NCBI GenBank assembly: GCA_028583405.1
Contig: CM053243.1
Span: forward strand, 36,704,281 to 36,768,280
DNA length: 64,000 nucleotides
Direction: 5' to 3'
Source: Pogonophryne albipinna
Lineage: Eukaryota; Chordata; Actinopteri; Perciformes; Artedidraconidae
Shown: in pieces, positions 32,755 to 45,878 of the stretch
Numbering within the stretch: the stretch's first letter is position 1
Layout of the letters: each line of letters opens with the position of its first letter
Translations under genes and position numbers: made by a program
The notes under the pieces: generated by a model
What the model was told of the DNA's origin: nothing
Seen by the model: only the letters and a program-made list of their open reading frames with translations
Databases searched by the model: none

Positions 32755-35700
32755 TTTTTAAGCCACAGTCTTTGCTTTAAACTCTACGGCCTGCTTGTTT
32801 CCTGCCTAACCTGCACAAGGTTAACCACAGTTTAATTTAGGACTTATTATGTGAAGATAAAACTGTTTTCCTGGGTTTCCAGAGACTGCGGCTGAATGTG
32901 TACGTCCTTCCTGCCTGTTTCTAGTTCATGCACCTCGGCGGTGACAGTTTTGTTTTTCAGTGTGCCCTGCAGGCCTCTCTAATCCAGACACGCTAATCTC
33001 TCTAATCCAGACAGCAGAAAGTCTGATCCTGTCGTGTAACTGGATCTCATTATTTCCCTCCAACATCATTAGGTTTTATTCAAAGTGAATGCTGTGCCGG
33101 TGTTACAGGCTTTGTTTTTCAGAAACTTTAACAAGCCATAAATATCCGCTGCATGTGGTTCCAAGGGTCAGGAAAAGGAAAGGGGAGTCAAAGAACACTC
33201 CTCTTAAAAAATGTAAATTTTATGTTGTGCTCATCTCCCTGTGCTCTCCGTTGTCACAAACGTTTTCTATCTATTGGCGTAATGTAGAGTGGATGATAAA
33301 AAAAAAAGTAAATAATTGCAAAATAATTAAACAGACGGCAAAGGTTAAGACAAACCCAGTCTCAAAGGAAAGAGGTTTACAATGATATACTCCAGACTAG
33401 GTATTGGAAAAACAAACAAAACGTTGTTCAGGAAACTATAGCTAAAGTAAACATATTGGAATTATTCTCCTGATAATCCAAAAATACTTTGTTGAGCACA
33501 CACCAGTCCATAAAAAACATGTTGTTCTTGGCCTAAAGGCATACATACAGCAGGTAAGTGATTACTACATATTGATTTAGGGTGAACTATTTATTCAACC
33601 TCAGGATTATGGGGGTTTCTTCTCAGTTTTATTAACCACGTCACATGATGAAAACAAATATGTACCATATCACAAGAAGACATCATTCATTTGTCATCTA
33701 CATACAATTTGTAATTTGCCATGTAGGTAATTTTCCCCACTTCTGTTTGTTTGAAGAAAATCTATCAGATTGTTTTGGCCATAAACGAAAGTCTGCTGTC
33801 CAGCAGCCATGCATTTCAATTTTACATTTCTTGTCCAGTCATATCTTTAATATCAATACAGAGTATGAATTCACAAAGACAGTCATTAATCATTAAAGTA
33901 AGTGATATTTGGTCACACACCCTGAACCCTCTTATTTATGACATAACAGGAATTAAATTACAACATAAAGACATTTAACGGTGTTTATTAAAACCAAACC
34001 TCTATATACTGTAATCATTTATATAGCCTTATGCTATCAGTCATATTTCTGAGCTGAAAGGGGAACTACTGTTTGTGTGGAGTAAAAGGGGAAATGCCTT
34101 TTAATTCTTTAGATTTTTGTTTGTCTTATCTGTTGTTAAAAATGTATAAATAAATAAAATAAATTAGTCACTGATTCACTTTGCCGTTTCACAGCAAAAG
34201 AAGGTTTCTGGCCATTTTAACAGTTGCGGTCAGGGAGCCACGGTGTTGAGTAATAGTCAGGTTGCAATGAACATGCACCAGCCGATGTTGTCACTCTCCC
34301 ATTTTGAGCTTCCCATATGATTCATTGTTGACACATGGGATGACTTCTTGACCTATAACTTTAACACAAAAGAAAGATAAAACACACTGATGACATCACA
34401 GGGAAACTTCATGTTATTATCAGGTACTAAGGTTTAAAAATGGACCTAGAGTCTCTTCAATAAAGCTGATGATGATGATGATAAGGTGACTAACTAGCCT
34501 CTATCATAATGTGTTACTCAGACATCATGAACATATCAGATTTGTTTTCCTTTGTGCAACATAAAAAGGACTATGAAACATAACTGAGATCATTTAGTCA
34601 AGTACTGAAGGAAGTATTTGTACTGTGCTTTCGCCAAAATCCTGGCTTTTAGTTGAATTGTAATCTGTTTTATTTTACTCACCATATTTTCCTGCCTATT
34701 TTGATGTCTCATTAGGTTTACCTTTTCCCCAGTATCCCCGCAGCCACCTGACTTCCTGCACACCTGCAGTCCACCTCTCTATCTGATTATTATATTGCAT
34801 TGAATTCCTAGTTTTATGTTCAGTCCCTGGATGCTTGTGTGTTTAGTTTTGCTTTGCCTGCACGTACTGTCCTCTTAAATTAAAGTTGTTTGATGTTAAA
34901 GTTCCTGTTGCCTGCAGTCATCTTGGTCCACCTTCACCCCTCTTCACAATCTTTGCACTCTTTGCGCTTGTCGCACATCTTTCCAGAGATGCCACAGTTT
35001 AGTTATGCATAACCTAAAAAAGGGACATTGTGGAGTTAAAGCAGTATTACTAACAAAATATACTATATTCTTATAACTTATTTATGCAAATGAAATCAAA
35101 ATAGCTGAAGAAATATCAGGCAAGTATTAAAAGATGGTACCAGAGAGCATTTCAACTGAAACATCAAAGACGAGACCACAATATATTTTAAAACCTGAAC
35201 ATGAGAATTTCAGTATGAATTGACTAGTGCATCAATACCTGTGTTCATTTCTCACAAGATAATAACAATACCCACTTTGAAAACTCTTTGAGCACCTCAG
35301 TCTTCCTAAAGACCTCTACCAATACCCCCATACTCTGTGTTCTTTTTCTTAGATTTGTTTGTGACTAACTAACTGACTAACTGAAGTGGACAGAAGATTA
35401 CCACGCTAATTTATAATGCTAATTTGGATAAAATCCAATATACTTATACGTCTTTGGCACAACATCAACATGGTAACCTCTTCACAATCTATTGACAATT
35501 CTACTTTATCTTTAGTGTTTTACATTAAAAGTCCAGTCATATTTTGCCCATTGCACAATTTAGACCAGCTTGCACTTTTCCTTAAAAATGTATGACAGCA
35601 GAAGTAAGTCATATGACTCTCTATTTCTGCATTAATGTAGTAAAGTTCATCAAATTCCCAATTCTTTGTTTCTCAGAAAAACAGCCCTGTTTTAGATTTG

Positions 35701-35869
35701 TGGTGTTGTGATTTTTCAGCTGATCCAAGAGAAGGTTCATATACTTCATTTACCTTTAGAAAGAGCTTTTCATCTCTTCAATTTGAAGAATAACCCCCAG
35801 ACAAAGTTCAAGTTAAAAATAATTGTACCTCCATTAGTAGAGTAGCTGTATAAAGAGAATGGAATAGTA

Positions 35870-36474
35870 GTACTAACGTAAAGAACCTCAAGGTTGTACT
35901 AAACTTAAGTCAATATACTCGGTTACCTGTGAAAAGGTATTTAGATACTTTACTTCAGTAAAGTATCTAATGCCACACTGTAAAGATACTCAAATTCAAG
36001 TAAAAAGCACTGCACTGAGAATGGTAAGTACTTTTGTTAAATGCACTTAAAGTATTCAGAGAAAAAACAATCATTTAAAAATATTTTAGAATATTATATT
36101 GCAAAAGGAGCAAATCTTCACATTTAAGAAGCTTGAACTGGGAAATAATTTCAAACATAAAAGTTCTTAATTCCAATTAGTTTTCTTTTAATCGACTCGT
36201 GGTTTTAGTTCTTAAGTATAATGTTGAATGGTTTAATCTATACCAAACAATAATATTTTGAAAGTATATGACATTGTTTGTAAAAATCTGAATTTATAAA
36301 GTAACTAGTATATAAATCTGTAGAATAAATGTATTGGAGTAAAAAGTACAAAACTGTCTCCCAAAATGTAGTAGCGTAGAAGTATAGAGTAGTATAAAAT
36401 GAAAGGTAAAGTACCTCAAATGTGTACTTGAGTGCGGAACTTGAGTAAATGTACTTAGTTACTTTCCACCTCTA
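35870..36474. mobile_element. Diverged relative of the 32-kb hAT MITE
   Basis: AAGTACCTCAAATGTGTACTTGAG-like and GAGTAAATGTACTTAGTTAC segments end in TTTCCACCTCTA. The opposite end was not found, so this may be a fragment. Confidence 0.45.
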
Positions 36475-37325
36475 AATTTAGCATGGATTGTGCTTGCTTC
36501 ATCTGATAGTCAGGTAGGTGTCACCCTGCTCTATGTTTGCAAGAGCATGTCCTGAGTTGCATCAGCCACTAAACAAAGGTGTGGAGTCTCCGAAAAAGTG
36601 GGCCAGCTCTGTCATTCAACTCATTCTGAGTCTAAAGACAGGCAACACACATTTATACTGAGGAGGAGGGGATTTCTGTGACGTTGCATCACCCCACTGA
36701 CATCATTTGTATTCATGTTACCTGCCAACTATGTGGGATAGTGTGGCAGCCAATCAAAGGCAATGTTTGTTTTGTTGTGGTAAAGATTTCCTCTCAGGTA
36801 ACATTACCCGGAGAGACTGGGATACACATGTTTTCACATAAACTGATTTGGTCCCCCTCATTAACATGCTTTTATATACAGATAATTCCCCTGGAAAGAC
36901 GCTAGAACTGATCATCCATCAATGATATTGCAGGAAAAGACTAGTCAAGATTGAAACAATTATAATTTATTCAGTTTTAAGGTTCACTGTTGACTTTGGA
37001 AATCGATGTTTAACTTTACTTTTTTCTGGTTTACTTACATTATCATGGAAATCATGATAACCAAGTGAAACATATTTAATAATTTGCTATAGAGAGTATA
37101 ACAAGCATATATAAAAGAAGAACATTTTCTCTATTTTGAATTTCCAACACACACACGTAACTTCAGCCAATTTTTGTATCAAAGAGGCCTTCCCTTTCCT
37201 GTGGTCTGTTGTATAGGTTTGTGTGCATGTAAATGGTCTGCAAAGGCTAAAATCCCAAAGACTACGCCAGAAGGAGTTTTGGCCTCATCACTAATTTACA
37301 TATTGAGTGAAGATCAGATCACTAT

Positions 37326-37351
37326 CCCCCCCCCCCCCCCCCCCCCCCCCC
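37326..37351 (+). repeat. Poly(dC) run
   Basis: About 25 consecutive C. Proline-rich frames across it are artefacts. Confidence 0.9.
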
Positions 37352-38139
37352 GAGCCTACAGACGAGCAGCAGCAACTTGACGCAGCAGTCTAAGTTATCT
37401 CAATTGGTCTCATCGGTTTGTTCACCATTTATGTAAACACATATTTCCAAGACGCACCTTTTATATCATTATTATACAAAATAACAGAATAATGGTATAT
37501 GAAATCATTCCAATTCATACTATAGGACAGTAAAACAAAAATACAGTTTGAAAGGGGAGTGATTAGTAACATATTCATGAATAAAAAGAGAAAATGCTAA
37601 GGTGAAATAAGATAAGATACATTTTAAAAACTTGTTGAGAGCAAAAACGAGTCTTTACTGCACAGTGGAGCAGGGGGGGGGGGTGAGGGGGAGAGGAGAG
37701 GCTGGTTCAGGAGCCCAGCCACACTCACAACTATACATTAACCGAAAATAATAAAACAAACAAGTTTCAATGTTTTGCTATTGGATATGGTATGTTATTG
37801 GTTATGGCCATATTCTTACGATTGTATGATAATTGAAATGTATACAGTTCTGTTTCATATGAGTTTTTACATAGATCTGGTCTCTTTATTTTCCCCTCAA
37901 AGTGCAACAGATTGATGCATTTAATTCCAAAATAAATTAAAAAAATCTTCCCAGGGGAGCATGCCCCCAGTCCCCCCTAGAGGATTTGAGGTCCACCCCC
38001 ACTTAAAATATGTTCACATGGATAGGTTACCAAATACAATTGCACACTTTTTAAAATAGTAACCTGTATCCTTATGTTTCTATTTGGGTACTACATGCAA
38101 ACTATAGAGCTATCACTATGGGCAGTGGCGCTGTAAATA

Positions 38140-38710
38140 AGACAAGATAAGATGGACCTTTATTAATCCCCGTGGGGAAATTTAGTATAGCAACAGGGTG
38201 AGATTGACAAACAGGACAGCACAGATTCACACAAGATTAAAGATGAATACAATTACAGATCAAATTAAAATGATATACAGGTAAAACTGTTAAAATATGA
38301 AATGAATTAAATGAACATATATACATATTTGAGTCACATATTAAATATATTTACATGTATGTTTGCCGTTAAAAAGTTATTGTGAAAACAGTGTGTATTT
38401 TATGTCCAGTAATTGTGTCACATTGTTGACCCCTTGTTGTGCACAAAGGACTGTCCAAGGCGCTTGGTGCTCTGCATGGAGGGATGAGTCTGTGTCTGAA
38501 CGTGCTCCTCATCTTCACTAGCTCTGCGTGGAGGGGGTGGGAGGGGTTCTCTAGGATGCTGTCCAGCTTCCTCCTCGTCCTCCCCTCTGCCACCTCCTCC
38601 AGATTGTTTAACTCCAACTACAGAGCTAGCCTTCCTCACCAGCTTGTTCAGCCTGTCAGCATCCCTTGTGTTGGTGTTTCCACCCCAGCACACCACGGGA
38701 ACTAATAGTA
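38140..38710 (-). mobile_element. LINE (L2/Rex-like) ORF2 C-terminus and 3' tail
   Basis: Reverse-strand frames contain NTNTRDADRLNKLVRKASSV and, in another frame, LDSILENPSHPLHAELV followed by RSTFRHRLIPP, the conserved C-terminal tail of fish LINE reverse-transcriptase proteins (unit 'NPSHPLH', 'F..RL..PRC'). The change of frame between the two blocks shows it is broken. The 3' tail (38145-38290) matches 12512-12630. 5'-truncated: no reverse-transcriptase core is present. Confidence 0.75.
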
Positions 38711-40445
38711 TATTGACGATACAACCAGCAAAACCCCCCAAAAAAGGCCTGGCTGGGTGATTAATTCCATGCCTGACTTTGGTCCCAGTCCGGCACAGAC
38801 TGGGCTGAGTCACAGGTAAAGTTCTCTCTGGTTTCTCGAGGTCACTTCTTATCTTCCACTATTGTTGACACATGGCAGGACGTCAATGGTGTTAGGGTGA
38901 GCAGGTTCACACAATTTGGCCCAAAGAGTCTTTCCTGTAAATTGAATAAAAGTTACAGGAAGTCGGTAACATGTTTCAACAAGCTGAATCAGAACTGATT
39001 TGAGTGTGAGTGGGAGGATTCAATCATCTATCGCTAAAAGCACTAAGTAGCAGTAGCTCTCAATGTAAACCGAAATAAACATACATAAAAATGAAGACAG
39101 TTTTTTTACAAAAAATGATAATGGAACTGTGGCAAATCCCCCTTCCTGATGACAATTGACTAAAATTCAAAACAGGAAGTAGGAAGTGCCCTCACCTGTA
39201 GGTAATGTTTTTCAATAGCCACGTTAGGGGCTTGCTTCTGTATTGGGCATGTGTAGGTCTGTTTGCTAGTTGATTCCCCAGTTTAATCCAGACATAACAA
39301 GCTCAACACATTTTGGATAAAATGTCATGTAATTTAATAAGGCATTCATGCCCTCCAGAGGATGAATCTTTACTTTACTTCTAGCGCCACTTAATATAAA
39401 ATAAGATTGTTACAGCAGCAAAAAGACACCAGTACTATAAGAACAGAGAAAGTAATACTAAGATAACAATATAATATGCAATAAAGTATAAACTTAACAA
39501 GAGCATATAAAGACAACATTGAGGATTGATTTTCTGGAAATGAACAAAGGACTTCATTAAAATATCTAACAACACAACTTGTCTGACAAGTTATTTTTTG
39601 TGTTTTGTTTTTACTTCCTCTGGATGACTTTCAGAAGAAACATCAGGAAGTAAAGGAGCCAAATCAGTATGTGACCAAGCTTTCACTGGGTGTCTAAATA
39701 CAGGCTGCAGAGTATTTATATTGAGTAGCTTGAAAGGGGGAGGACATCTTTAAGGCGTTGCATCACACATTTTTCTCTCGTTACACGCTGTGGGATTTTC
39801 TCTGGCTTAAGGTCAATGTCCAGGGGAAGTTATGCTTTCTCTTCTGGATCTAAGGCAACCAGTCTATTATGATTTATGGAAATAAATGAGTAGGGAAATT
39901 CCTATTGGCAGAGTCAGCATATTTAGTGACAGAGGTGACACAAGAAGGACTAAAAATAACAACAATACAAAAATAAACTAAAGAGCTAGAAACTGATATT
40001 TATATGATGTTCAATTTGTGTTTTGAATAGATGGTATTGAGAATCAGTCTTTCACTTCAAGAAATACTTTATCTATAAAAAAGACAATTTCTGTTACCTT
40101 GAATTAAGTGAAAAAAACGTTTCTTATGACTCCACGGTGAACAAAGAGTTTAGTATATCCTATTTGGCCTGTGAACCATGCACAGTCTAACACCATAATA
40201 AACTGAATGCAATAATCTGTGTTTATTGATGTTTTTGCAACAAATACAACTCTTCTATAAGCTTGTAACGATATTATATCGGGGGGGGGATCACCGGAGC
40301 TGTATTAGATTAACTTTCTGAAGGAAGTGACTCGGAAGACATGTCCTACCAAGGAAGCGTCCTCGACATTGAGAAACACCCAGTGACTGAATCAAAAGGA
40401 TTGTTCCATTCAAACCTGAGCAGCCCTACGCAAAGATAGTGTGTG

Positions 40446-40453
40446 TATATATA
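40446..40453 (+). promoter_or_regulatory. TATA-like box of il17
   Basis: TATATATA lies 50 bp upstream of the proposed start codon at 40503, a plausible spacing for an inducible cytokine promoter with a short 5' UTR. Motif and position only. Confidence 0.4.
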
Positions 40454-40502
40454 CTGGCTGCAATGGAGCGGCCGGGCACAGTCGCACCTCTCCGGGTTCA
40501 AC

Positions 40503-42720
40503 ATGACATCATCTGTCAGTCTACAAACGGTAATATGAAAATGAACCAAAGCGCACCAGACAAGATTTGCTGTCATCCTGAAAATTGTGAGCTGAAGTGT
40601 CCACATTGTTTTAAATATTTTCTATCTCAATGTTTATAGATCTCCATCGGCTTGCTGCTGATCTTCAATACCTTCATTTCTACCTCTGCTGATGGGTGCA
40701 TGTCTGTGAACGACATGAACCAGAAAGCTGAAAGGTTTCTGGATCACAACCGGAGCAAACTGAGATTCCCTGAAAACTCTCTGCAGAACCGCTCCTTGTC
40801 CCCGTGGGTCTACAGGCAAGTGGATCATTAGTGACAACATCAGTGGCGGTTCTAGACCAATTTGACTGGGGGGGCCACTGGGGGGCCAGTTATTTTCTGA
40901 GGGGGGCACAATAAATGCAGGACGAAAAAGAGAACTAGACAGTATGAAGTAATTGCGCATAAGAAAACAATGCAATCCAGTTATTGGTATTTGTTTCAGT
41001 ACACTTATTTATTTCAGATATATCTTATAGTTATTACTGTTAGCTTCAGCTTAAGTTATAGTACAATTTTTGTACTAACACCATATCATATTTATATAAA
41101 AATAAAGGCAATGAACAGTTACAACTCTACTTTACATCTACAATTACACGGATACAATAGTTTAACTCACCTTCAATTATCGTGGTAGTCTCTCGAAACG
41201 TAGGTTTCAATCAGTCTTTCTTGGATGCAACAGCCTCTGATGATCCGAGATGAAAAGTGTTTGTTTTTCGCGCTCTTCAGCCGGACAGTGAAAGTGAGTA
41301 CACCGCTCTAATGGGTCCTGAGTGCACCGCTCTAATTGGTCCGACTAGAATGACGAATAACGTTAGTTCCGCCTATTCCGTCATTCAATAAATCGTGTAA
41401 TATATCATACATTTTTGAAGGTGTTCTTCATTTTAACATTACTGCAGTGTAACATATTCAGATCTTTTACTTAATTAAAAGTATAGCAATACATAAATGT
41501 TGCAAGTAAATGTCCTGTTTTCAATATATCAATGTAGCGTACTTAAGAAAATACAAATACTTATACTAATAAAAGTACCAAATCATACATAGCCTACTTC
41601 ATAATTGTAATAGTAAATATAAACAATTAAATAATAGTGAAAATGGTGTTTAACTTTAGCATTATTAATTAACTATGATTATAAAGTTCAAACAATAATA
41701 GATTAAAACTTTAATACAAATTGTAAAACCGATTTCAGATAATTGGGAAGAAACTTGAGAACTATCGTTCAAAACAGCAAAAATAAATATTGACTGAGAA
41801 ACAAATCTCAAAAGTTATTTAAAATTGCAAAAATTAATCCTGAATAAAAATCCCCAAATGTCCTCTACTAATTATAATAGAATGCCTCCTTTATAGTAAG
41901 GAATTGTGTATGAATGGAGGGATACATGAGATAATATCAGCCCTGTGGATGTTAGGTTACCATTAGGCAAGCATAAACAATTTCTGGAATAGTAAGAAAA
42001 TCTGCCGTGTTTTTTTTTTTATTACAGCTGGGTTCAGAATGCTAATATATGACAGTTACGAAAGCTGCCATTCTCTACCTCTCTTAAGTCCTAAAGAAAG
42101 GGCGTCGTCTCAACCTGATTGGACGAGAGGGAAAAGCATCCAGGTGCTCTCGATTCTTAATTAGGGGCCAACAGGTGATCTGGATAACCTCCAATCAACT
42201 CAGGGCAATTGTGTCATTCTTTAAAGAAATAACGTTTTTCTTCACCGTGTTCTTGCTAGTTTTGCTCAAGTAGAACATCTGAGTGTTTACTGCCAAAATA
42301 CTATTAACTCTTTCAGTGTACATTTGGAAATGAGATTATAGTTTCTGAGAAATTGTGAATCTGTCCTATGAACAGACTTTTCTGGGGTAGGGTCAGTATC
42401 ATCACATAGACAATAAAGAACAATTTACAAACAGAAATCATTCTCATTATTCATGTCTGTCAATCTGATTGTCTCCCATCAGTGTAATCCGAGACGACAA
42501 CAGGTTTCCTCATGAGATCCCCTTTGCCAAGTGCCTTTATAAAGGTTGCTTCATCAACCAGCGTGAAGACATGAGCTACAACTCTGTTCCTGTGCATGTT
42601 AAGCTAACCATCATGAGGAAGACTCCATGCAAACGACACCCAGACAGATACAGGGTCAAACGGGATTCTATCATTGTCCCTGTAGCCTGCACTTGTGCTG
42701 TGCCCAGCTACACAAAATGA
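40503..42720 (+). CDS. il17a/f: Interleukin-17A/F-like cytokine
   Basis: Secreted proinflammatory cytokine that acts as a cystine-knot dimer on IL-17 receptors. Exons: 40503-40529 (MTSSVSLQT), 40640-40815 and 42483-42720. Total 441 nt, giving 146 residues plus stop, with all phases consistent; a nine-residue first exon matches the known IL17A/F layout. Residues 1-27 form a hydrophobic signal peptide (ISIGLLLIFNTFISTSADG). The mature part has NRSLSPW, the family's NRS-x-SPW signature, then AKCLYKGC, MSYNSVPVHV, TPCKRH and VACTCAVP, giving the cysteines of the IL-17 knot including the final C-x-C. NRS is a potential glycosylation site. Intron 2 begins GC (GCAAGT) instead of GT. Which teleost paralogue (a/f1, a/f2, a/f3) cannot be settled here. 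Confidence 0.93.
40848..41300. mobile_element. hAT-type repeat fragment in il17 intron 2
   Basis: CAGTGGCGGTTCTAGACCAA followed by a G-rich stretch resembles the left end of a common fish hAT MITE. No matching right end was found, so the end coordinate is approximate. Confidence 0.3.
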
Positions 42721-45700
42721 TCAAAGAAACTATCCTGATCACATGATGCAGAATCTTTTTTAAAGTTAATGTGAAAGCAGAACTTGTGGGTTCAGTTTCT
42801 CAAACTAATAGGAATTACACCAGACATGTGTAAAGACAGGGATGGTAGGTTATTAGTGGTGTAACTCATTTGTAAATATAAAGAGTCATTTAGAAAGGAT
42901 CGGACCTCCAATATCTAATGCTGTACCAGATACTGATACAATATATCAATGTTAGAGCAGCATGTTACTGTTGTACATGCTTGAGATAGGGCAGATTTCC
43001 ACTTATACTTTTGCTATTTAAGTCCAGTGATTCCCAACCTGGGGGTCCAGTCCTTCCAAATAGTCTCTATATACGATTTTCTTTTTATCGTGTGTACAGA
43101 TCACATCAGGTTCATGCTGCCAGGAAAAGTGAAAAGTGAAGCCTTACTAAAACCTGCATTCTTCCAAATGGCCAGCAGGGGGCGACTCCACTGGTTGCAA
43201 AGATAAGTCTATATATAGAAGTCTGTGAGAAAAGGACTACTTCTCACTTGATTTATTACCCTAATGACTTTATGGTCTCGTTTCAAGTCTTCTTCAGTGC
43301 AGCAGGATGTTTGTTTACTAAATGATGGCCCATTTAGAGGAAGACAGGGATACGTAAATGAAACCATGTGAGAAGTTTAGAGCAGAGTTTTTGTATAACT
43401 CATAGACATCTGAAATGTGCATGTATGTAAACGACAAGCACCTTTAAAGCTCAGTTAATTGTTCAATACATTTAACTTGTTTATTTAAATAATCAGCTGT
43501 GACTTTAACTATTGATAATCTCATGTGCTATTAAAAAGAGGACAAACGTGTCTCTCAAAATGCCAAGCTATAAAAAGGACAGTATTAGACACATGTTAAA
43601 GTTACTTTCATTTTTCAACCACACATTGAATATGTGTTTTGTGTTTCATGAGTTCAGGAATACTTTTTTTATTTAATTGTTTTTCTAAAGCATACTTTTT
43701 TATTTATAGAGTCATTTTATTGCGATCAAATGTAATGAAGATTTGATAACTATGACGGGTCAGTGAATTAAGTTATTTGATTTTAAAACTGTGAATGTTG
43801 GCCTCTGCTAGATAAAGGGTGTAGACACCTCTGCAGGTTACAGATGTGAACTGTTCATTCACTACTTTAGATGTATTGAGAGATTGCCTTGCACTGTGCG
43901 ACCTTTTATAAAGTATTTGTACTTTCCACTGGCACTTTTATACTATTTTCTATTTTTCATCTAAAATAACTATTAGTTATCGATGGCCAAGCTGCAATAT
44001 ATATATTTATATATACTATGTTCAAATTCTACTACTGGCTGCTTATTTGTATTGCTCTACCCAATAACTGTTATAAAACACTAATAATAAAAACATAATA
44101 TGAACAATAGTATTTATTGTTGTGTTTGTTTACATTCTGGCAAATGGGTGAGAGAAACTTAACATGCCATCTTTTTTTTCCTATGATGTATGGACCTAAT
44201 GGATCAATGATATGTGTTTAATGTCATTGTGTTCAGATTTCAAATGTGATGATAAGGAATGTTTTTGAGCAAAATGCTCTGTCCAAAACAACGGGAGAAA
44301 ATAATGTTCCAAAACTGTTTCAAAATATTATTTGAAAAAGCATTTTTTTTATGATGTGATTTCAAAATGTAGGGAAATATCATGATCCGGATTTTGTATC
44401 CAGGACTATTACTTTTACAAAAGTATTAGCATGAATATATATTTATTTTTAAATACTTTTAAAAATACTAAGTAGATGACTGATTATTTAGAATTATGCT
44501 TATTTCAGAATAATATAAATTATATTATTGGATTATAATTAATGATCAATATGTTTATACACCAAGTCACCAGACTTTATTGTTGAAGCTAATAATAAGA
44601 ATAATATTATTTTACTGTATAGTTTATGTTGGTTAGCTTATAGATTTTCTTTTACCAATAATAATGTATCACGAGTTATTAGCCGACTTTATGTTGTATT
44701 TATCAGTAAATAACAATTTTGTCACCCATTTATTTCACACACACGAAGAACAGAAAATGAAACACTGAGGTCTTAAATGTGTCATATTAGTCAGTAGCAC
44801 TTCACAGAAGGTCCACATGGTGTCTCTGCATGACAACAAGGAGTAAAAACTGAAAAGGTAAAACAGACCCTTGTACTTCCCTGATACAATTGTGACATTT
44901 CACCAGAGTATTATAAACTGTACACAGAGTATGCTGAATTCTAGGAAATCTGCATTCATTCATTACGTACACATAATAAATATCATGGTTGTTGAGTGAT
45001 TGGACCTCTGGTCACATTGCAGCAGAAGATATGTGGTCAACAGTAGAGACCATTTTACATTATACAGTTTTATTTTGAAAACACTTTGTGGCGGATGGCT
45101 TTCTGGATGACTAAATGACTACCTTTCTTTCTTTATCTTACCAATAAAAAAATAAACTTCATAAATATATATCTCCCTCTTTACCAATATTTAAAAGTGC
45201 TTTAGGTACAACAGGACAGATTAAGTCTTCAACCCACCAAAGACTGAACCTCCTAGACAATAAGACTAATGATAAAAGTAAGAAAAACCAAACTCCTAAC
45301 TAAATGAAAACCAGCTAAATTATAAAAACTTCATATTAATAGTGCAAAAGACATTTATATATATTACTAATGCATAAGTACTCATATATTAATTCATACA
45401 TTTCAACCATTTAGTAATAATAAAGTCAATATCAGTTGCATTCAATTGCATTAAAACGCCCCACATTAGTTTGAAAATCTAGTTGCATAAAAAACTGACT
45501 CATGTAATTGTATTTCTCATAGGAACATGTCTAAGGTGTAGTGCAATGCTATATTTGCACGGTGCTATGCAAACAGGCCACAGAAAGGAGAACTAGAATT
45601 GTTGAAAGACACATTCCTGTTTTTCTTGTGAACTTCATCACAATATAAACCGTTGACATGCTTAAATATGCCCTTCCACTCAGCCCTGGTTTGTAAACGT

Positions 45701-45870
45701 CCCCCTTCAGGGACCAGTTTGTCGAGTGCTTTCACATACGTATTTCAAAAATATAGCAACAAACATTATTTCCTTCTAGACTTCTATTGTACTTAAACTA
45801 GTCTGTACTTAATTTTCCCGCGCATTGCCAGACTGAATAAACTAAAGCGCGGAAATGTGGCGGTGCAATA
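42721..45870. other. AT-rich intergenic interval
   Basis: No exon, RNA gene or complete mobile element was recognised. A CTCF-like motif lies at 43172 inside what looks like an old dispersed repeat (43110-43340). Confidence 0.55.
43172..43184 (+). promoter_or_regulatory. CTCF-like motif
   Basis: CCAGCAGGGGGCG fits the core CTCF consensus. It lies in a segment (AAATGGCCAGCAGGGGGCGA, then AGAAGTCTGTGAGAAAA) that I recall as a dispersed fish repeat, so it may have been carried in by a repeat. Confidence 0.4.
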
Positions 45871-45878
45871 TGTTGTAG

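Larger units (their letters stand above)
29859..40300. other. Gene-poor interval between nqo1 and il17
   Basis: About 10 kb with no exon that I can support on either strand. Recognisable pieces are a degenerate tandem repeat (30367-30600), a hAT MITE (32269-32754), a probable relative (35870-36474), a poly-C run (37326-37350), a repeat related to 46180-46350 in reverse (about 37870-38060) and a LINE end (38140-38710). The frames of 60-100 residues here have no protein-like composition or splice context. Confidence 0.6.
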
